A stretch of 64,000 nucleotides of DNA, from positions 62,001 to 126,000 of the forward strand of contig CAZUMJ010000002.1 in the NCBI GenBank assembly GCA_964621605.1, written 5' to 3'. How positions within the stretch are numbered: the stretch's first letter is position 1; each line of letters begins with the position of its first letter. Below the pieces are notes generated by a model, which was not told the origin of the DNA, searched no databases, and saw only the letters and a list, made by a program, of their open reading frames with translations. The position numbers and the translations under genes are program-made. This document shows, piece after piece, positions 33,471 through 42,176 of this stretch. This stretch comes from CAZUMJ01 sp964621605 (GTDB lineage Bacteria > Actinomycetota > Acidimicrobiia > Acidimicrobiales > Iamiaceae).

Positions 33471-33678
33471 CACACCCTCGTCACTGCTTCGCTGAGCCCT
33501 ACGGGCATCGTGGCCGCGGGTCGTGCGCCCCGCGTGTCCTTGAGATGCTACGACCGCGTGTGACCGATACCGCTGGGCCGAACGGACCAAATGCCCTGCC
33601 GAGCACCCGCAGAGGTTGCAACTTCCCTCGTCAGACGCTGGACTAGGTACTTCGGCGGTGTACGGGAGGACGAGTCTG

Positions 33679-35244
33679 GTGGAGGGCCAGCTGGTGCAAC
33701 CCCGGGACCTCACGATCGAGGTCCTCGGCGACGCACCCACGCAAACGCATCAGCGGGCGGCCACCCCCCACCGTTCGCGCGCCCTTTTCGATGGGATGCC
33801 CTCCGCGCGTCGTCCACGCGCAGACTGGGAACGGCGCCTGCTCCGACGCACCGTGTCGGGCGACGTGACCGCGGTATGTGTGAGCCTCGCCGTGACCTGG
33901 TTTGCTCGGTATCGCTACACCAACGAGACGCTCGCGCTCTTCGGTCGAGCATTCCCGTATTCCCTGCTCGCGCTGCTCAGCCTCCCAGGCTTCCTCGCGG
34001 CCCTCGTAGGAGCACAGGCGTACGAACGCACGGTGATCGGCGGCTCTCCAGAGGAGTACACCCGCGTCGTGCGCGGGGTCGTGGGGCTGTTCGTGGTGGT
34101 CAGTGCGGCGTCCTTCCTCGGTGGCGTCACCATGTCGCGTGCGGTCATGGCCGTGTTCTTCCCCACGCTGCTCGTCTCTGCGCTCATCGCCCGCTTCGTC
34201 GTCCGCAAGCTCCTCCACCGGCGCCGCGCGCACGGAACCGACCTCCGCCGGCTCGTGCTCGTCGGGCGTGACGATGCCGTCGCGAACATCGCGGGCCACC
34301 TGAAGCGCAGCGCGCACGCCGGTTACGGAGTCGTCGGCGCGTACATGCCGAGCGCACGCAACCCCGACCACGATGCTCCCGGTGTCGACGTTCCCGTGCT
34401 CGGCACACCCGACCAGCTCCTCGACGACCTCGCAACGCTCTCTGTCGACACCATCGCGCTGAGCGGCAGTGGGCTCTTCAGCGACGCATCGATGCGCTCC
34501 CTGGCATGGCGCCTGCACGGCACCGGCATCCACCTGCTCATGGCCCCCGACCTCGCGGAGATCGCCGGGCCTCGCATCGTGACCCGCCCGGTGGCGGGGT
34601 TGCCGATGTTGTTGGTGGAAGAACCCCGGCTCGACGGGTGGGGCCAGCATGCGAAGGAGTTGATCGACCGTGCGGCCGCGCTTGTCGGTCTCGTCGTGGC
34701 GTCACCGCTGTTCGCCGCGATAGCCATCGCCACGAAGCTCTCGAGCCCTGGGCCCGTCTTCTACCGGCAGACGCGCGTCGCCCGCAATGGCGACGAGTTC
34801 TCGATGCTGAAGTTCCGCTCCATGGTGCACGACGCCGACACGATGCTGGGCGACCTCACGACCGCCAACAGGCACGAGAACGACGGTGTGCTGTTCAAGG
34901 TGCTCGACGACCCCCGCGTCACCCGCGTCGGACGGGTGCTGCGGCGCTACTCGCTCGACGAGCTTCCGCAGCTCATCAACGTTGTACGCGGCGACATGGC
35001 GGTCGTGGGCCCACGCCCACCGCTGCCGTCCGAGGTCGCCCGCTACGACGGCGACGTGGCGCGCCGGCTCATGGTCAAGCCGGGCATGACGGGGTTGTGG
35101 CAGGTCAGCGGCCGCGCCGACCTGAGCTGGGAAGACACCGTGCGGCTCGACCTGTACTACGTCGAGAACTGGTCGTTCACCCTCGACCTGGTCATCCTCG
35201 GCAAGACCCTGCGCGCCGTGCTCGGCGGTTCAGGCGCCTACTGA
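33679..35244 (+). CDS. WbaP/EpsE-like polyprenyl-phosphate sugar-1-phosphate transferase
   Basis: A 521-residue membrane enzyme starting glycan synthesis by moving a sugar-1-phosphate onto undecaprenyl phosphate. It has about four N-terminal helices, then a Rossmann-like CoA-binding-type domain (RLVLVGRDDAVANIAGHLKR), then the catalytic domain with its entry helix (LVGLVVASPLFAAIAIATKL). The hallmarks are SSPGPVFYRQTRVARNGDEF, LKFRSM, RYSLDELPQLINVVRGDM, VGPRPP and KPGMTGLWQVSGRADLSW. GTG 33679 has GGGAGG 9 nt upstream; GTG 33658 and 33694 are alternatives. First gene of a tight set with the GT4 and PqqD-like genes. Confidence 0.93.
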   Translation: MEGQLVQPRDLTIEVLGDAPTQTHQRAATPHRSRALFDGMPSARRPRADWERRLLRRTVSGDVTAVCVSLAVTWFARYRYTNETLALFGRAFPYSLLALLSLPGFLAALVGAQAYERTVIGGSPEEYTRVVRGVVGLFVVVSAASFLGGVTMSRAVMAVFFPTLLVSALIARFVVRKLLHRRRAHGTDLRRLVLVGRDDAVANIAGHLKRSAHAGYGVVGAYMPSARNPDHDAPGVDVPVLGTPDQLLDDLATLSVDTIALSGSGLFSDASMRSLAWRLHGTGIHLLMAPDLAEIAGPRIVTRPVAGLPMLLVEEPRLDGWGQHAKELIDRAAALVGLVVASPLFAAIAIATKLSSPGPVFYRQTRVARNGDEFSMLKFRSMVHDADTMLGDLTTANRHENDGVLFKVLDDPRVTRVGRVLRRYSLDELPQLINVVRGDMAVVGPRPPLPSEVARYDGDVARRLMVKPGMTGLWQVSGRADLSWEDTVRLDLYYVENWSFTLDLVILGKTLRAVLGGSGAY

Positions 35245-35248
35245 CCCT

Positions 35249-36349
35249 GTGCCGCCAGCCGTGTCCCGCCCACCCGTGGCGATCGCCCACGACTACCTGA
35301 CCCAACGCGGGGGTGCGGAGCGGGTCGTTCTGGCGCTTCGACGCGCATTCCCAGACGCGCCGATCCACACCTCGGTGCACGAACCGGCGACAACGTTCGG
35401 GGAGTTCACACGCGCGGCCGTCTCGACCACGCCGTTGCAGCGGGTCGGCCCGCTCCGACGCAACCCGCGGCTGGCCCTGCCCCTGCTTGCACCCGCGGTA
35501 GCACACCACCCGATTGACGCCGACGTGACGATCTGTTCGACGACCGGCTGGGCGCACGGCTTCCCGACGACCGGCGCCAGCGTGCTGTACGTCCACAACA
35601 CCGCGCGCTGGCTGTACCAACGTGACGAGTACCTCGCAAACCTTCCCGCCTCATATCGCGCGGGCCTTGCCCCCCTGATCCGGCCCCTGCAACGTTGGGA
35701 TCGTCGCGCGGCAGCGCGAGCCGACGTGGTCTTCGCCAACTCGGGCGTCACCGCGGCGCGGATCCGCCAGCACTGGGGCCGCGACGCGGAGGTCCTCCAC
35801 CCGCCTCCCGGGCTCGACCCCGACGGACCGCAGCAGCCTGTCGATGGCCTCGAACCGGGGTATTGGCTGACGGTTGCGCGCCTCCTGCCGTACAAGCGGG
35901 TGGACGTCGTCCTCGACGCTGTCCGACGGCGAGCCACGCGGCCGCTCGTGGTCGTGGGTGACGGCCCCGACGCTGAACGCCTCACGTCCCTCGCACCCGC
36001 AGGCACCCGCTTCCTCACCGAGGTCACCGATGCGCAACTGCGCTGGTTGTACGCGCACGCCGCGGCGCTCGTCACCGCCGCCCACGACGACTTCGGACTC
36101 ACCCCCCTGGAGGCGATGGGGTTCGGCACGCCGGTGGTAGCGGTCGACGAAGGCGGCTACCGCGAGACCGTGGTGCACGGCGTCAGCGGATTGCACTTCG
36201 CCAGGGCCCACGCAGACGATCTGGCAGCCGCTCTCGACGAGGTCGAGCGCCACTCGTGGGACCGCGAGGCGTTGCTCGCACGCGCCGCCGACTTCTCCGA
36301 GGCATCGTTCGCACGACGCCTCCACGACACCGTCGCGGCGCTCCGGTGA
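35249..36349 (+). CDS. GT4 family glycosyltransferase
   Basis: A 366-residue cytosolic retaining glycosyltransferase. The acceptor domain starts VAIAHDYLTQRGGAERVV, with VHNTARWLYQRDEYL; the donor domain has ARLLPYKRVDVVLDA, VGDGPDAERL and FGLTPLEAMGFGTPVVA with the E-x7-E-type site, then DEGGYRETV. GTG at 35249 follows the transferase stop by 4 nt, and its own stop overlaps the next gene as GTGA. It probably adds the second sugar of the repeat unit, inferred from its position after the initiating enzyme. Donor sugar unknown. Confidence 0.92.
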   Translation: MPPAVSRPPVAIAHDYLTQRGGAERVVLALRRAFPDAPIHTSVHEPATTFGEFTRAAVSTTPLQRVGPLRRNPRLALPLLAPAVAHHPIDADVTICSTTGWAHGFPTTGASVLYVHNTARWLYQRDEYLANLPASYRAGLAPLIRPLQRWDRRAAARADVVFANSGVTAARIRQHWGRDAEVLHPPPGLDPDGPQQPVDGLEPGYWLTVARLLPYKRVDVVLDAVRRRATRPLVVVGDGPDAERLTSLAPAGTRFLTEVTDAQLRWLYAHAAALVTAAHDDFGLTPLEAMGFGTPVVAVDEGGYRETVVHGVSGLHFARAHADDLAAALDEVERHSWDREALLARAADFSEASFARRLHDTVAALR

Positions 36350-37086
36350 CGGCGTCTCCCGGCGCGGCCGGCCCGCAGCCGCTCCCCGCCCTGGAGCCCG
36401 TCCACCTCGGCGCACACCTCACGCGCACTCCGGGGGTTGCCTACACCGAGGTCGGCGGCCAACCGGTGCTGTGCCAACCCACCGAGCGTCGCCTGCACCC
36501 GGTTGCTCCCGCGTTCGCAGCGATCTGGGCCAGGCTCGACGGGGGGACCCTCGCCGACGCGGTGCGCGATGCGATCGGCACGGAGGCAACGCAGGTCGGA
36601 ACCGCCGCCCATCGCGCCACCATCGAGGCCGTGCGGCGCGCCAAGGCCGCCCACCTCGTCTCGGACGTGCCGCACGCAGAGACGACCCGGTGGACCGCGC
36701 CGCCGCTTCCCACCGTTGCCCCGCCACCCGAGGTGCTCGTCGTGCACGGCACGCTGCACGGCAAGTGCCTGGCGCTCGACACCGAACGCCGTACCCGAAC
36801 CGGCGTCGTCACCCTCGACGCGCACGCGCCCGATCTGGCGCCCCACGTCGGCGAGACCCGCATCACCTCGGTCGCCCACGTGCGCACCACAGAGGCACAG
36901 GCGCAGACAGAGGCACCCGAGGAACCGTCGGATGCCCTGGCCGTCCTTGCCTGGTGGGTGGAAGCAGTCGCAGAGCCCGACGCGCTGTGCGTGCCGGGCA
37001 CACTCGACGCCCTGGCCCTGCTCGCGGAGGCGTTCGCGCCGCGCCAGGACCAAACCGGTATGACCTCCGCCAGGCCTGCCTCGTAG
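36346..37086 (+). CDS. PqqD-like protein with unknown C-terminal domain
   Basis: A 246-residue protein. Residues about 18-100 resemble a PqqD-like winged helix (GVAYTEVGGQPVLCQPTERR, then LHPVAPAFAAIWARLDGG, TLADAVRDAIG and RRAKAAHLV). The C-terminal 130 residues (LVVHGTLHGKCLALD to ALALLAEAFA) are not recognised. GTG at 36346 overlaps the GT4 stop as GTGA. The stop TAG doubles as the start of the -10 box of the ABC exporter. It is the second PqqD module in the cluster, suggesting that a peptide or carrier is bound here. The PqqD assignment is moderate. Confidence 0.68.
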   Translation: MTASPGAAGPQPLPALEPVHLGAHLTRTPGVAYTEVGGQPVLCQPTERRLHPVAPAFAAIWARLDGGTLADAVRDAIGTEATQVGTAAHRATIEAVRRAKAAHLVSDVPHAETTRWTAPPLPTVAPPPEVLVVHGTLHGKCLALDTERRTRTGVVTLDAHAPDLAPHVGETRITSVAHVRTTEAQAQTEAPEEPSDALAVLAWWVEAVAEPDALCVPGTLDALALLAEAFAPRQDQTGMTSARPAS

Positions 37087-37089
37087 GGT
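37084..37089 (+). promoter_or_regulatory. Leaderless -10 box TAGGGT overlapping a stop codon
   Basis: TAGGGT begins with the TAG stop of the PqqD-like gene and lies 7 nt before ATG 37097 of the ABC exporter. It favours ATG 37097 over GTG 37091. Confidence 0.5.
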
Positions 37090-37096
37090 CGTGCAG

Positions 37097-38980
37097 ATGT
37101 CGCAACCCTCCACGCGCACGGTGATCCCGCTGTCGCAGACGCCACCCCTGCGCGACCTGTGGCGCTACGCGCGTGGCCATCGCGGCCGCGTGCTGTGGGC
37201 GACGAGCATGTCGATCGCCAACAAGGTGTTCGACGTCGCGCCCGAGCTGCTCATCGGTGCCGCCGTCGACATCGTCGTGAACCAGGGGCACAAGTCGTTC
37301 ATCGGGCGCGTCACCGGAGTCAGCGACCGTCTCGACCAGCTCACGATCGTGGTCGTCGCAACCCTGCTCATCTGGATCTTCGAGTCGCTCACCGAATACC
37401 TGGCGGTCGTGACCTGGCGGAACCTCGCGCAGGCACTCGAGCACGAGGCCCGCATGGACTGCTACCGCCACGTCCAAGACCTCGAGATGTCGTACTTCGA
37501 GGACCAGACCTCCGGCGGTCTCATGACCGTGCTCAACGACGACGTGAACCAGCTCGAACGGTTCCTCGACATGGGGCCGCACAAGATCATCATCACGACC
37601 GCGAACGTGGTCATCCTCGGCATCACCTTCGCCGTGATCTCGCCCTTCCTCGCGGCGCTCGCCTTCCTTCCGATCCCGCTCATCGTTGCCGGGTCGTTGC
37701 TCTACCAACGTCGCCTGCAGCCCCGCTACGCGCGTGTGCGGGCCGCCGCGGGCGTCATCGGAGATGCGCTCACCAACGGGCTCGGCGGCATCGCCACCAT
37801 CAAGGCGTTCAACGCCGAAGCGCGTGAGGTCGCCCGCGTCGACGCCGACAGCGGCGCCTACCGGGAGGCCAACCAGGACGCGATCGTCGTCTCGACCGCG
37901 TTCCGGCCGCTCATCCGCACCGCGGTGCTGGCCGGCTTCACCATGACGCTCGTGTTCGGCGGACGCGCAGCGATCCGCGGCGACCTCGCGGTCGGGCTGT
38001 TCTCGACCCTCGTCTACATGACCCAACGGCTGCTGTGGCCCTTGGTCGACCTGGGCGAGGTGCTCGACCTCTACCAGCGAGCGATGGCATCGTGCCGCCG
38101 CATCTTCGGGCTGCTCGACACCCGTCCGCGGATCCTCCCAGGCACCCGCGATCTCACCCCGCCGGTCCGCGGCGCGATCCGCTTCGAGGGGGTGCGGTTC
38201 GCCTACGCACCTGACCTCCCCGATGTGTTGCACGGCATCGATCTCGACATCCCCGCGGGCGAGACCCACGCGATCGTGGGAGCCACCGGCTCCGGCAAGT
38301 CGACGGTCGTGAAGCTGCTGCTCCGGCTCTACGAACCCACCGACGGGCGGGTCACCCTCGACGGCACCCCCATCGACGAGCTCACGTTCACCTCGCTGCG
38401 CGGCGCGACGGGCTTCGTCGCCCAGGACGTGTTCCTCTTCCAAGGGACCATCCGCGAGAACCTCGCCTATGGCCGCACCGACGCCACCGATGACGAGCTC
38501 CGCCACGCCGCGGAGCTCGCCGAAGCAGCGGACTTCGTCGACGCGCTCCCCGACGCCTACGACACGGTCGTCGGTGAGCGTGGGCAGAAGCTGTCAGGCG
38601 GCCAACGCCAACGCCTGACGATCGCCCGCGCGATCTTGCGCGACCCCGCCGTGCTCATCCTCGACGAGGCCACCTCCGCGGTCGACAACGAGACAGAGGC
38701 GGCGATCCAGCGCTCGCTTGCGAAGGTGTCGTCCGGACGCACGACCGTCGTCATCGCACACCGACTGTCGACGGTCCGTCACGCCCACCGCATCCACGTC
38801 CTTGACGCCGGACGGATCGTCGAGGCCGGCACCCACGAGGAGCTCGTCGCGCTCGGCGGCCTCTACGCCGCCCTGTGGCGCGTGCAGACCGGCGAGGCCG
38901 CCGCACCGGCGCGACCGGCGTCGTCCGACGTCCGTGACGGGGGTCATGCGGCAAGAGAGCCCCTCGGGGCGCCGGAGTAG
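37097..38980 (+). CDS. ABC exporter (fused permease and ATPase)
   Basis: A 627-residue half-transporter, acting as a dimer in the membrane. Six helices lie in residues about 30-320 (MSIANKVFDVAPELLIGAAV; IVVVATLLIWIFESL; VVILGITFAVISPFLAAL). The ATPase has GATGSGKST (about 394-402), QDVFLFQGTI, LSGGQRQRL (about 498) and VLILDEATS, then AHRLST. It belongs to the lipid/peptide exporter group (MsbA-like); no peptidase domain is present. Position after glycan and PqqD genes makes export of a lipid-linked sugar or a modified peptide possible. Substrate unknown. Confidence 0.93.
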   Translation: MSQPSTRTVIPLSQTPPLRDLWRYARGHRGRVLWATSMSIANKVFDVAPELLIGAAVDIVVNQGHKSFIGRVTGVSDRLDQLTIVVVATLLIWIFESLTEYLAVVTWRNLAQALEHEARMDCYRHVQDLEMSYFEDQTSGGLMTVLNDDVNQLERFLDMGPHKIIITTANVVILGITFAVISPFLAALAFLPIPLIVAGSLLYQRRLQPRYARVRAAAGVIGDALTNGLGGIATIKAFNAEAREVARVDADSGAYREANQDAIVVSTAFRPLIRTAVLAGFTMTLVFGGRAAIRGDLAVGLFSTLVYMTQRLLWPLVDLGEVLDLYQRAMASCRRIFGLLDTRPRILPGTRDLTPPVRGAIRFEGVRFAYAPDLPDVLHGIDLDIPAGETHAIVGATGSGKSTVVKLLLRLYEPTDGRVTLDGTPIDELTFTSLRGATGFVAQDVFLFQGTIRENLAYGRTDATDDELRHAAELAEAADFVDALPDAYDTVVGERGQKLSGGQRQRLTIARAILRDPAVLILDEATSAVDNETEAAIQRSLAKVSSGRTTVVIAHRLSTVRHAHRIHVLDAGRIVEAGTHEELVALGGLYAALWRVQTGEAAAPARPASSDVRDGGHAAREPLGAPE

Positions 38981-38983
38981 CAT
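38978..38983 (+). promoter_or_regulatory. Leaderless -10 box TAGCAT overlapping a stop codon
   Basis: TAGCAT begins with the TAG stop of the ABC exporter and stands 7 nt before ATG 38991 of the acyltransferase, exactly as at 37084. Confidence 0.5.
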
Positions 38984-38990
38984 CTCGGCC

Positions 38991-39884
38991 ATGGCAGCCG
39001 CCGAGCCCCGTCGCACCAAGCGTGCCGAGTTGGTGCCCGTACCGGCCCTGCCTCCCCTCACCCCCGAACCGGAGGTGCTCGACGACCCCCGCGTCGGCGA
39101 CGTCGACGAGTGGGGTCGCAGCGAGCACATGCGAGAGCTGGTTCGCACCCTGTACGAGCCGCTCTACAAGCAGTGGTTCCGCGTCGAATGGGACGGGCTC
39201 GAGAAGATCCCCGCCGACGGGGGCGCGCTCCTCGTCGCCAACCATGCCGGTGCGATCCCCTCCGATGCGCCGGCGATCATGCACGGCATAGAGACCGAGT
39301 TGGGGCGCCCCGTGTACGGCCTCGCCGACCACGTCTTCCGCACCCTGCCCGTGGTCGGCACGCTGTGGTCCCGCAGCGGCGGCGTGCCGGCCCACCCCGA
39401 CAACGCCTACCGCCTGCTGCGCGAACAGCGGCAGCTCGCATTGGTCTTCCCCGAGGGCACGAAGGGCCCGTCGAAGACCTACGACCAGCGCTACCAGCTC
39501 CGACGCTTCGGCCGAGGCGGGTTCGTCGAGATCGCGATGCGGGCGGGCGTGCCGGTCATCCCGCTGGCGGTGATGGGCGCCGAGGAGTCGATGCCTGTGG
39601 TGTTCCGGGTCCCGACCCTGGCGAAAGCGCTCGGCGTGCCGTACTTCCCGATCACCGCCAACATGCTGCTGCTCGGACCGCTACTCGGGCCGCTGGCAAC
39701 GGTGGCGTACTTCCCTGCGAAGTTCCGCATCAAGGTGCTCGACCCGGTCTACTTCGATGCCGAGCCTGACCAGCCCCGCTACTCGCGCAGCAAGGTGCTC
39801 GACGCCTCCGAAGCGATCCGCTCCCAGATCCAGCTCGCCCTGCACGACCTGCTGCGCGCCCGACGCTCGGTCTGGTTCGGCTAG
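38991..39884 (+). CDS. PlsC-type 1-acylglycerol-phosphate acyltransferase homologue
   Basis: A 297-residue acyltransferase of the LPLAT group. Motif 1 is NHAGAIPSDAP, where the His-to-Asp spacing is six residues, longer than the usual four. The substrate motif is FPEGTKGPSK and the later motif is VPVIPLAVMGAEESMP. The N-terminal 50 residues are Pro-rich with no clear helix; DLLRARRSVWFG ends the protein. The next gene (an SDR) follows after 2 nt. Such an acyltransferase-epimerase pair recalls mycobacterial Rv0502-Rv0501 (from memory). A phospholipid or glycolipid acylation role is likely. Confidence 0.86.
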   Translation: MAAAEPRRTKRAELVPVPALPPLTPEPEVLDDPRVGDVDEWGRSEHMRELVRTLYEPLYKQWFRVEWDGLEKIPADGGALLVANHAGAIPSDAPAIMHGIETELGRPVYGLADHVFRTLPVVGTLWSRSGGVPAHPDNAYRLLREQRQLALVFPEGTKGPSKTYDQRYQLRRFGRGGFVEIAMRAGVPVIPLAVMGAEESMPVVFRVPTLAKALGVPYFPITANMLLLGPLLGPLATVAYFPAKFRIKVLDPVYFDAEPDQPRYSRSKVLDASEAIRSQIQLALHDLLRARRSVWFG

Positions 39885-39886
39885 TC

Positions 39887-40957
39887 GTGGGCCGCCGCAT
39901 CCTCGTCACGGGCCTCGCCACCTTCTGGGGTGGGCGCATCGCCCAGGCGCTCGAAGCCGACCCCGGCGTCGACGTCATCGTCGGGCTCGACACCCGCACC
40001 CCGACCGTCCCGCTCGAGCGCACCGAGTACGTGCGCACCGACGAGAACTACTCGTTGCTGTCACGCATCGTCGAGGCGACCGGCGTCGACACGATCGTGC
40101 ACACCTTCTTGGTGGTCGACTCCACCCAGATGCGCGCCCGCACGATGCACGAGATCAACGTGATCGGCACGCTCAACCTGTTCGCCGCCGCCTCTGCACC
40201 GGGCAGCACCGTGCGCACGGTCCTCGTGAAGTCGTCGTCGCTCATCTACGGCGCCGGCCACACCGACCCCACCTGGTTCGGCGAGGACAGCCGCCGCAAG
40301 GCCCCGCTGCGCACCCGGGTCGAGCGCAACCTCGTCGAGGTCGAGGGCTACGTCCGCGACTTCGCGCTCGACAACCCGCACGTGCTGGTCACGCTGCTGC
40401 GCTTCTCGAACGTGGTCGGCCCGACCATCACGACGCCGCTCACCAAGGCGCTCCGCCTGCCATTCGTGCCGTCGATCTTCGGGTTCGACCCGCGCTTCCA
40501 GTTCACCCACGAGGACGACGTCATCCGGGCGATGCAGTTCGTGCTCGCCAACCGCATCCCCGGCATCTTCAACGTGGCCGGCGACGGCTTGTTGCCGTGG
40601 AGCGAGGTCGCCCACATCTGCGGCAAGCGCACCGTGCCGATGCCGCCGGTCGCGACCGGGCTCGCGACCGAACCGCTGCGCCGCATCGGGGTCGACCTCC
40701 CCCCGGAGCTCCTCGACCTGCTCCGCTACGGGCGCGGCGTCGACAACCGCCGCCTCAAGCAGGCCGGGTTCGAGTACACCTACACGTCTGCGGGCGCGGT
40801 GAAGGCGTTCGTCGAGCACAGTCGCCTGCGCGACGTCGTCGGCGATGCCGCGCCGAGCTACACCTACGAGGAAGACGTCGAGCGCTTCTTCCGGCACTCT
40901 CCGGCCGTGCTCCGCAACCGCAGCGACATCGCAGGCCCCCAGGGCCGACCGTCCTGA
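39887..40957 (+). CDS. NAD-dependent epimerase/dehydratase (extended SDR)
   Basis: A 356-residue protein. The cofactor loop is altered, VTGLATFWGGRIA in place of the canonical TGxxGxxG, with VIVGLDTR after it. The catalytic tyrosine region is less clear than in GalE (SSSLIYGAGH), and no strong YxxxK follows, so activity as a sugar epimerase is uncertain. FQFTHEDDVIRAM and GIFNVAGDG are typical SDR-e motifs. It is the GalE2-like partner of the acyltransferase, GTG 2 nt after its stop. It may be a regulator or a lipid/sugar-modifying enzyme. Confidence 0.8.
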   Translation: MGRRILVTGLATFWGGRIAQALEADPGVDVIVGLDTRTPTVPLERTEYVRTDENYSLLSRIVEATGVDTIVHTFLVVDSTQMRARTMHEINVIGTLNLFAAASAPGSTVRTVLVKSSSLIYGAGHTDPTWFGEDSRRKAPLRTRVERNLVEVEGYVRDFALDNPHVLVTLLRFSNVVGPTITTPLTKALRLPFVPSIFGFDPRFQFTHEDDVIRAMQFVLANRIPGIFNVAGDGLLPWSEVAHICGKRTVPMPPVATGLATEPLRRIGVDLPPELLDLLRYGRGVDNRRLKQAGFEYTYTSAGAVKAFVEHSRLRDVVGDAAPSYTYEEDVERFFRHSPAVLRNRSDIAGPQGRPS

Positions 40958-41006
40958 CGCTCCCGCCTCGCCCGTACCCGATCGTCGGCCCCACACCCGC
41001 GCACCC

Positions 41007-42143
41007 ATGAGCGACTCCCCGCCTCTCGACGACCCACTTCCCCCGCCCGACGGCCACGACGGCGTCGCGCTCACCCACAACCCCGCCAGTGGTGTCACGG
41101 GAGGCATCTGGCGCGTCGAGCGAGACGGACGCACGCTGGTGTGCAAGCTGCTCACCCCACCCGAGTTCGCCGGCCCGCGCGATGGTGTCGTGCCGACCTG
41201 GTGGACCGCCACCACCGACCCCCGCCACTGGAACTACTGGCGACGCGAGATCGATGCCTACGAGGCCCGCATCGTCGACGCCTGGCAGGAGCCCGACCTC
41301 GACATGGCCGAGGTCGTGGAGGTCGTGCAGCGACCTGACGGCGCCGTCGAGCTCTGGCTCGAGGCCGTCGACGGGCCGCTCGGCGTCGACTGGACCCGCG
41401 ACCAGGTCGCCCGGTTCGCCTATGCGCTCGGTCGCGGACAGGCACGCATCGCCACCACCGCGGCAGCGGCGGCCGCCACCCCAGCGGCGTGGGATCGCCC
41501 ATGGCTGAGTCGAGGCTTCCTCGCCACCTACACCGACTCCAAGCCGGCGTCCGACGAGGTGCTGCACGACGATCGACGCTGGGACCACCCCCTCGTGCGC
41601 GACACGCTCGGGCCGTTGCGCTCCCGGCTGGTGGCGCTGCGCGCCGACCGTCATCGGACCTTCGCCCTCCTCGCCGCGCTCCCCCGCACGCTGTGCCACC
41701 TCGACACCTGGGTCAACAACCTCTTGGCCCGTAGCGATGGGCGCACCGTGCTGCTCGACTGGGCCTTCTGCGGCGACGGCGCCATCGGTGAGGACCCCGG
41801 CAACCTGGTGCCGGACTCGATCTTCGATCACTTCCTCACAGCCGCCGAGCTCGGACCGTTCGCGCACACCGTCACCGACGCCTACCTCTCCGGCGTGGTG
41901 GACAGCGGTTGGGGGCTCGACGAGCGCCTCGCCCTCCTCGGCATGCGCGCCGCGTCGGTGAAGTACCACTGGCTGGCACCACTGATGCTGGAGCGGGCCG
42001 ACGACGAGGTGCACGTCGCCTACGGAGGGCGCACCACGGTCAGCGCGCAGCGCCGCTACGAAGACCGGGCGGCGGGCTTGGCATTGCTGTGCGACTGGGC
42101 GGACGAGGCACGTGCGCTGGCGCGCACCCTCGGCTTGTGGTGA
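41007..42143 (+). CDS. Aminoglycoside-phosphotransferase-like kinase
   Basis: A 378-residue APH/choline-kinase fold protein. The catalytic loop is CHLDTWVNNLL (Brenner motif H-x-D-x4-N) and the metal-binding motif is LLDWAFCGDG. The N-lobe has ERDGRTLVCKLL with the ATP-anchoring Lys. Similar enzymes phosphorylate small molecules or sugars; no antibiotic link is claimed. ATG at 41007 is preceded by no strong ribosome site, and the gap to the SDR is 49 bp, so co-transcription is likely. Substrate unknown. Confidence 0.85.
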   Translation: MSDSPPLDDPLPPPDGHDGVALTHNPASGVTGGIWRVERDGRTLVCKLLTPPEFAGPRDGVVPTWWTATTDPRHWNYWRREIDAYEARIVDAWQEPDLDMAEVVEVVQRPDGAVELWLEAVDGPLGVDWTRDQVARFAYALGRGQARIATTAAAAAATPAAWDRPWLSRGFLATYTDSKPASDEVLHDDRRWDHPLVRDTLGPLRSRLVALRADRHRTFALLAALPRTLCHLDTWVNNLLARSDGRTVLLDWAFCGDGAIGEDPGNLVPDSIFDHFLTAAELGPFAHTVTDAYLSGVVDSGWGLDERLALLGMRAASVKYHWLAPLMLERADDEVHVAYGGRTTVSAQRRYEDRAAGLALLCDWADEARALARTLGLW

Positions 42144-42176
42144 ACGTCGTGCTCGGAGCTGTGCCCAGCGCCATGC

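Noticed and set aside
28178..37086. Complete lasso-peptide biosynthesis cluster
   Set aside because: Kinase, PqqD-like, nucleotidyltransferase and ABC genes are present, but I see no lasso cyclase (asparagine-synthase-like), no B2 protease and no typical precursor peptide.
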